Below are positions 24,233 through 27,868 of a DNA stretch of 27,868 nucleotides, one piece after another. The notes below the pieces were generated by a model. That model was not told the origin of the DNA, did not search any database, and saw nothing but the letters and a program-made list of their open reading frames with translations. Position 1 is the first letter of the stretch. Each line of letters opens with the position of its first letter. Source of the stretch: Thalassolituus sp034111725 (lineage in GTDB: Bacteria; Pseudomonadota; Gammaproteobacteria; Pseudomonadales; Oceanobacteraceae); the NCBI RefSeq assembly GCF_034111725.1, contig NZ_JAWUWR010000067.1, forward strand, positions 1 through 27,868. The letters run 5' to 3'. A program made the position numbers and the translations under genes.

Positions 24233-25693
24233 ATGACCATGCATAACAAAACCATTGCCGAGATCTCTCGCGATTTAACGGCAGGCGAATACTCCAGCGC
24301 CGAAATCACTCAAGAATTACTCGCTCGCATCAAAGCACAAGATAGCACGTATAACAGTTTTATTACTGTGTCTGATGAGCAAGCAATTGCACAAGCAAAT
24401 GCCGCAGATGCCTGCAGAGCCGCTGGCAATGCCACCGCTTGGACAGGCGTGCCGATGGCACACAAAGATATTTTTTGCACAAACGGCGTTTTAACCACCT
24501 GTGGCTCAAAAATGTTGAGCAATTTCGTTGCGCCTTACGACGCCACCATCGTTGATAACTTCAACCAAGCCGGTGCTGTGTCGTTGGGCAAATTAAATAT
24601 GGACGAATTTGCCATGGGCTCGTCGAACGAAAGTTCGTTTTACGGCCCCGTTAAAAATCCATGGGATACCGAGCGTGTTCCGGGTGGTTCGTCAGGTGGT
24701 TCTGCCGCGGCCGTTGCCGCGCGTTTAGTACCGGGAGCTACCGCATCCGATACCGGCGGTTCTATTCGTCAGCCTGCTGCTTTTTGCGGATTAACCGGAC
24801 TGAAACCAACCTATGGTCGCGTTTCGCGTTACGGCATGATCGCTTATGCCTCCAGCTTAGATCAGGCCGGTACAATTACTCGTAACGCCGAAGATTCCGC
24901 CATGATGCTCAACGTTATGGCCGGTTTTGATGCCAAAGATTCAACCTCGGTGCAACGCAACGTGCCGGATTACACCGCCTCGTTAAACGACAGCATCGAA
25001 GGCATGACCATCGGCCTGCCGAAAGAATATTTCAGCGACGCATTAAGCGCCGACATGCAACAGCAAGTGCGTAATGCCATTGCCGAATACGAAAAAATGG
25101 GCGCCAAAGTAAAAGAAATTTCCTTGCCAAATACCCATTTAGCCATTCCTGCGTATTACGTGATTGCACCGTCAGAATGCTCGGCCAATCTGTCGCGTAT
25201 GGACGGCGTACGTTTCGGCTATCGTTGTGAAGATCCAAAAGACATTGAAGACCTCTACAAGCGTTCACGCGGTGAAGGTTTTGGTAACGAAGTAAAACGC
25301 CGCATCATGATTGGTGCTTACGCACTGTCGGCTGGTTTTTACGATGCCTACTACAAAAAAGCACAACAAGTACGTCGTTTAATTAAAAACGACTTTGTTA
25401 GCGCCTTTAATGATGTCGACATCATCATGAGCCCAGTAACACCGACACCGGCATTTAAATTCGGTGAAAATGCGAACGACCCTGTCGCCATGTATTTAGA
25501 AGATATTTTTACCATCGCACTTAACCTTGCAGGCCTACCGGGCATGTCGGTTCCGTGCGGGCAAGTAAACGGCCTTCCAGTCGGCTTGCAATTAATTGGT
25601 AATTACTTTGATGAAGCGCGTCTGCTGAATGCCGGACACCAGTTCCAGCAAGTGACCGACTGGCATTTAAAAGCACCTAACGGCATCGCGTAA
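24233..25693 (+). CDS. gatA: Asp-tRNA(Asn)/Glu-tRNA(Gln) amidotransferase subunit A
   Basis: GatA is the glutaminase that releases ammonia for transamidation of mischarged Glu-tRNA(Gln) or Asp-tRNA(Asn). The 486-residue protein belongs to the amidase-signature family and has the complete Ser-cisSer-Lys triad: Lys78 in PMAHKDIF, cis-Ser153 in PGGSSGGSAAAVAA and Ser177 in SDTGGSIRQPAAFCG. AAGGA lies six bases before the ATG. The presence of GatCAB suggests this organism makes at least one of Gln-tRNA or Asn-tRNA indirectly; which one depends on whether glnS and asnS exist elsewhere. Confidence 0.97.
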   Translation: MTMHNKTIAEISRDLTAGEYSSAEITQELLARIKAQDSTYNSFITVSDEQAIAQANAADACRAAGNATAWTGVPMAHKDIFCTNGVLTTCGSKMLSNFVAPYDATIVDNFNQAGAVSLGKLNMDEFAMGSSNESSFYGPVKNPWDTERVPGGSSGGSAAAVAARLVPGATASDTGGSIRQPAAFCGLTGLKPTYGRVSRYGMIAYASSLDQAGTITRNAEDSAMMLNVMAGFDAKDSTSVQRNVPDYTASLNDSIEGMTIGLPKEYFSDALSADMQQQVRNAIAEYEKMGAKVKEISLPNTHLAIPAYYVIAPSECSANLSRMDGVRFGYRCEDPKDIEDLYKRSRGEGFGNEVKRRIMIGAYALSAGFYDAYYKKAQQVRRLIKNDFVSAFNDVDIIMSPVTPTPAFKFGENANDPVAMYLEDIFTIALNLAGLPGMSVPCGQVNGLPVGLQLIGNYFDEARLLNAGHQFQQVTDWHLKAPNGIA

Positions 25694-25705
25694 GAGGATT
25701 CGAAC

Positions 25706-27157
25706 ATGGAATGGGAAGTTGTTATTGGCCTTGAGATTCACGCTCAGCTGGCCACTAAATCTAAAATATTTTCAGGCTCATCGACCGCCTACGGTGCCGA
25801 AGCCAATACCCAAGCAAACGCCGTTGATTTAGGCTTGCCGGGCGTATTACCTGTATTTAACGAAGAAGCCCTGCGCATGGCGGTAAAATTCGGCCTCGCC
25901 ATTGACGCAGAAATTGGTTTGAAATCGATTTTTGACCGTAAAAACTATTTCTACCCAGACTCGCCTAAAGGCTACCAGACCACCCAGCTGCATCACCCAA
26001 TCGTGGGCATGGGTCATATCGACATCGAACTTGAAGGCGGCGTCAGCAAACGTATTAACGTCACGCGCGCACACCTTGAAGAAGATGCCGGTAAATCGGT
26101 ACACGAAGGCTTTGCAGGTATGTCTGGCATCGACTTAAACCGTGCCGGAACACCACTGGTCGAAATCGTCTCTGAGCCAGAAATGCGCAGCGCTAAAGAA
26201 GCCGCCGCGTATTTCAAAAAAATGCACAGCATCGTTACTTATTTAGGTATTTGTGACGGTGATTTATCCCAAGGCTCTATGCGTTGCGACTGCAACGTAT
26301 CGTTGCGTCCGAAAGGCCAAAAAGAATTTGGTACACGTACCGAAATTAAAAACGTAAACAGTTTCCGTAACGTTGAGCGCGCCATTAATACCGAAATTCA
26401 ACGCCAAATGGACGTACTTGAAGACGGTGGCGTTATCCGCCAAGAAACTCGCTTGTACGACGCCGATAAAGACGAAACCCGCGCTATGCGCTCTAAAGAA
26501 GTAGAAAACGATTATCGCTACTTCCCGTGTCCAGATTTATTACCTGTGATTATTGATCAGGAATACGTCGAAGCCGTACGCGCAACATTGCCAGAATTAC
26601 CCGACGCGAAAAAAGCCCGCTTCCAAAGCGAACACGGCTTATCGTTAATGGACGCCGCCGTACTGTCTTCCGACCGTATCATGGCCGACTATTTTGAAGC
26701 CGCCGCGAAAATCTCTGGCGACTACAAAATTGCCGCGAACTGGGTGATGGGCGACGTATCTGCCGCACTGAACAAAAACGAAATCGCCATCAGCGATATT
26801 CCAGTCAGCGCAGAACAACTTGGCGCACTGCTCAGCCGCATTAAAGACAACACCCTCTCCAATGGCGGTGCGAAAGAAGTCTTTAACGCGCTTTGGGAAG
26901 GCAAAGGCACAGACGTCGATGCTCTGATCGACAGCCTAGGCCTCAAACAAGTATCCGATACCGGCGCGATTGAAGAAATTGTGGCGCAAGTATTAGCCGA
27001 CAATCCAAAACTGGTCGAAGGCTATTTAAATACGCCGGAAGATAAACGCGCCAAAGCCGTTGGCCCATTTATTGGACTGGTGCGCAAAGCCGCGAAAGGG
27101 GTCAACCCACAAGTGGTGATGGATGTGTTGCAGAAGAAGTTGAGTGAGTTAGGTTAA
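25706..27157 (+). CDS. gatB: Asp-tRNA(Asn)/Glu-tRNA(Gln) amidotransferase subunit B
   Basis: GatB binds and activates the mischarged tRNA, then accepts ammonia tunnelled from GatA. The 483-residue protein is of family length. It starts EVVIGLEIHAQL and includes the cradle-domain motifs IFDRKNYFYPDSPKGYQTTQ, HLEEDAGKSVHEG, DLNRAGTPLVEIVSEP and GSMRCDCNVSLRP, then the helical and YqeY-like C-terminal domains. AGAGGA precedes the ATG, 12 bases after gatA. It ends the operon at a strong terminator. Confidence 0.97.
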   Translation: MEWEVVIGLEIHAQLATKSKIFSGSSTAYGAEANTQANAVDLGLPGVLPVFNEEALRMAVKFGLAIDAEIGLKSIFDRKNYFYPDSPKGYQTTQLHHPIVGMGHIDIELEGGVSKRINVTRAHLEEDAGKSVHEGFAGMSGIDLNRAGTPLVEIVSEPEMRSAKEAAAYFKKMHSIVTYLGICDGDLSQGSMRCDCNVSLRPKGQKEFGTRTEIKNVNSFRNVERAINTEIQRQMDVLEDGGVIRQETRLYDADKDETRAMRSKEVENDYRYFPCPDLLPVIIDQEYVEAVRATLPELPDAKKARFQSEHGLSLMDAAVLSSDRIMADYFEAAAKISGDYKIAANWVMGDVSAALNKNEIAISDIPVSAEQLGALLSRIKDNTLSNGGAKEVFNALWEGKGTDVDALIDSLGLKQVSDTGAIEEIVAQVLADNPKLVEGYLNTPEDKRAKAVGPFIGLVRKAAKGVNPQVVMDVLQKKLSELG

Positions 27158-27166
27158 CTTCTTTTT

Positions 27167-27200
27167 AAATGCGCTCTTACGCAATGTTGGAGCGCATTTT
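27167..27200 (+). terminator. Rho-independent terminator after gatB
   Basis: AAATGCGCTC (27167-27176) pairs perfectly with GAGCGCATTT (27190-27199), a 10-bp stem with a 13-base loop followed by TTATA. A T-run (AAAAAG on the plus strand) on the other side would let it work in both directions. Confidence 0.85.
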
Positions 27201-27274
27201 ATACGCCATGTAAGTTGTGAGCTGTTCTTTTATAAACTCGGATTGATACCCTACTTAAGGAATGAGGACTTATT

Positions 27275-27745
27275 TTGAATAAAATAGCTTTGTCGATACT
27301 GACCGTTTTAGTTTTATTTCTAATGCTCTGGCAGTCAAAGGCCTACTTGTATCAGGTTGACTATATTTATGTCACAGAGTACGGAGTGCTATATCAAAAA
27401 CTAACAGAGGATGGCGTTATAACCGAGCTAGAGGACCGGCAACTCCAAGCCGAAAAAAATAAAGGATATACGGGGGTTCCTCAGGAATATTTAAACAAAA
27501 GATTTTTAGAAAAGAACATTTCTTGGTTTCTATTAACCTCAGTTTTACTTTTTTTATGCTACTTCATTCCAAAAAAATTTATATATTTCTTAGAATATAT
27601 AGTTGTAATTGAAGCTTTGATCTCTTTCTTCATATTGGAAAGTTTCCACGCGTCTTATTTGCTAATTATCTCGTTATTGTTTTTCTTTCAGTATCGCAAG
27701 CGATGGAAGGGTTCAAGGGGTCAGAATCGAATGCCACTAAGTTAA
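27275..27745 (+). CDS. unrecognised small membrane protein, AT-rich, C-terminus possibly replaced
   Basis: I do not recognise this protein. It has 156 residues: a hydrophobic N-terminal segment (about 5-20, possibly a signal anchor), a soluble stretch of about 60 residues with many charged residues (ELEDRQLQAEKNKGYTG), and three further hydrophobic segments (82-99, 102-121, 126-140), ending in basic RKRWKG. The start is TTG at 27275: TGAGGA lies six bases before it and no ATG is available. The region is visibly AT-richer than its neighbours, suggesting acquisition. The last nine residues (RGQNRMPLS) are encoded by sequence that looks like the end of a repeated or mobile element, so the native tail may be lost. 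It stands alone behind the gatB terminator. Confidence 0.6.
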   Translation: MNKIALSILTVLVLFLMLWQSKAYLYQVDYIYVTEYGVLYQKLTEDGVITELEDRQLQAEKNKGYTGVPQEYLNKRFLEKNISWFLLTSVLLFLCYFIPKKFIYFLEYIVVIEALISFFILESFHASYLLIISLLFFFQYRKRWKGSRGQNRMPLS

Positions 27746-27868
27746 GGCCGTTTTCCATAGGATTTCAATGGTAAAATAGCTCTCAAATTTAGACAAGCAA
27801 AGCTACCAAAATGACTCCTATGTTTCCAGGTTGGCACCTACCCACATTGCGCAGAAAACCAAAGACAG
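27717..27868 (+). mobile_element. possible left end of an insertion sequence or interspersed repeat, cut by the window edge
   Basis: From GGGGTCAGAATCGAATGCC onward the sequence no longer looks like part of the upstream gene. A short frame opens at 27811 (MTPMFPGWHLPTLRRKPKT) and remains open to the edge. The GGGGTCAGA start and the CACTAAGTTAAG that follows resemble, from memory, ends of transposase-bearing elements in marine gammaproteobacteria. No terminal repeat partner or transposase motif is visible, so this stays tentative. Confidence 0.35.

Overview
The window reads as chromosomal core DNA of a marine-type gammaproteobacterium (Oceanospirillales/Pseudomonas-like). This is inferred from gene content and order, because no rRNA is present. 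The order matches, from memory, the Pseudomonas arrangement hisG-murA-ibaG-mla / kdsD-lpt-rpoN-hpf-ptsN-rapZ-ptsO / darP-nit-yhdP-rng-maf-mreDCB-gatCAB. Overall base composition looks close to 50% GC, apart from an AT-richer patch at the right edge.

Layout. Positions 1-4462 (minus strand) hold an envelope operon: mlaF, mlaE, mlaD, mlaB, ibaG, murA and the start of hisG, which is cut by the window edge. Divergent from it, 4664-12071 (plus strand) carries a YrbG-like cation exchanger, kdsD, lptC, lptA, lptB, rpoN, hpf, ptsN, rapZ and ptsO. This links Kdo and LPS export to sigma-54 and the nitrogen phosphotransferase system. mgtE (Mg2+ channel) and darP (50S assembly) follow on the same strand. 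A 369-bp gap at 14066-14434 contains hairpin repeats and separates darP from the convergent minus-strand block nit, yhdP, rng, maf, mreD, mreC and mreB (14435-23799). gatC, gatA and gatB, for transamidation of Glu-tRNA(Gln)/Asp-tRNA(Asn), run divergently from mreB to 27157. After a strong terminator comes an AT-rich orphan membrane protein gene. Its last codons run into sequence that resembles the end of a repeated or mobile element, which continues past the right edge.

What stands out. No obvious new defence or biosynthetic system is present; nearly everything is housekeeping. The notable observations are anomalies within that framework. mreB is interrupted by a single in-frame TAA at codon 217, with other unusual residues close by. 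mreC has no ATG or GTG where its N-terminus should begin. Three genes expected from the canonical order are cleanly absent: mlaC between mlaD and mlaB, kdsC between kdsD and lptC, and tldD (with its partner pmbA) around darP. The darP/nit gap carries a REP-like nested hairpin. The right edge looks like an insertion boundary.
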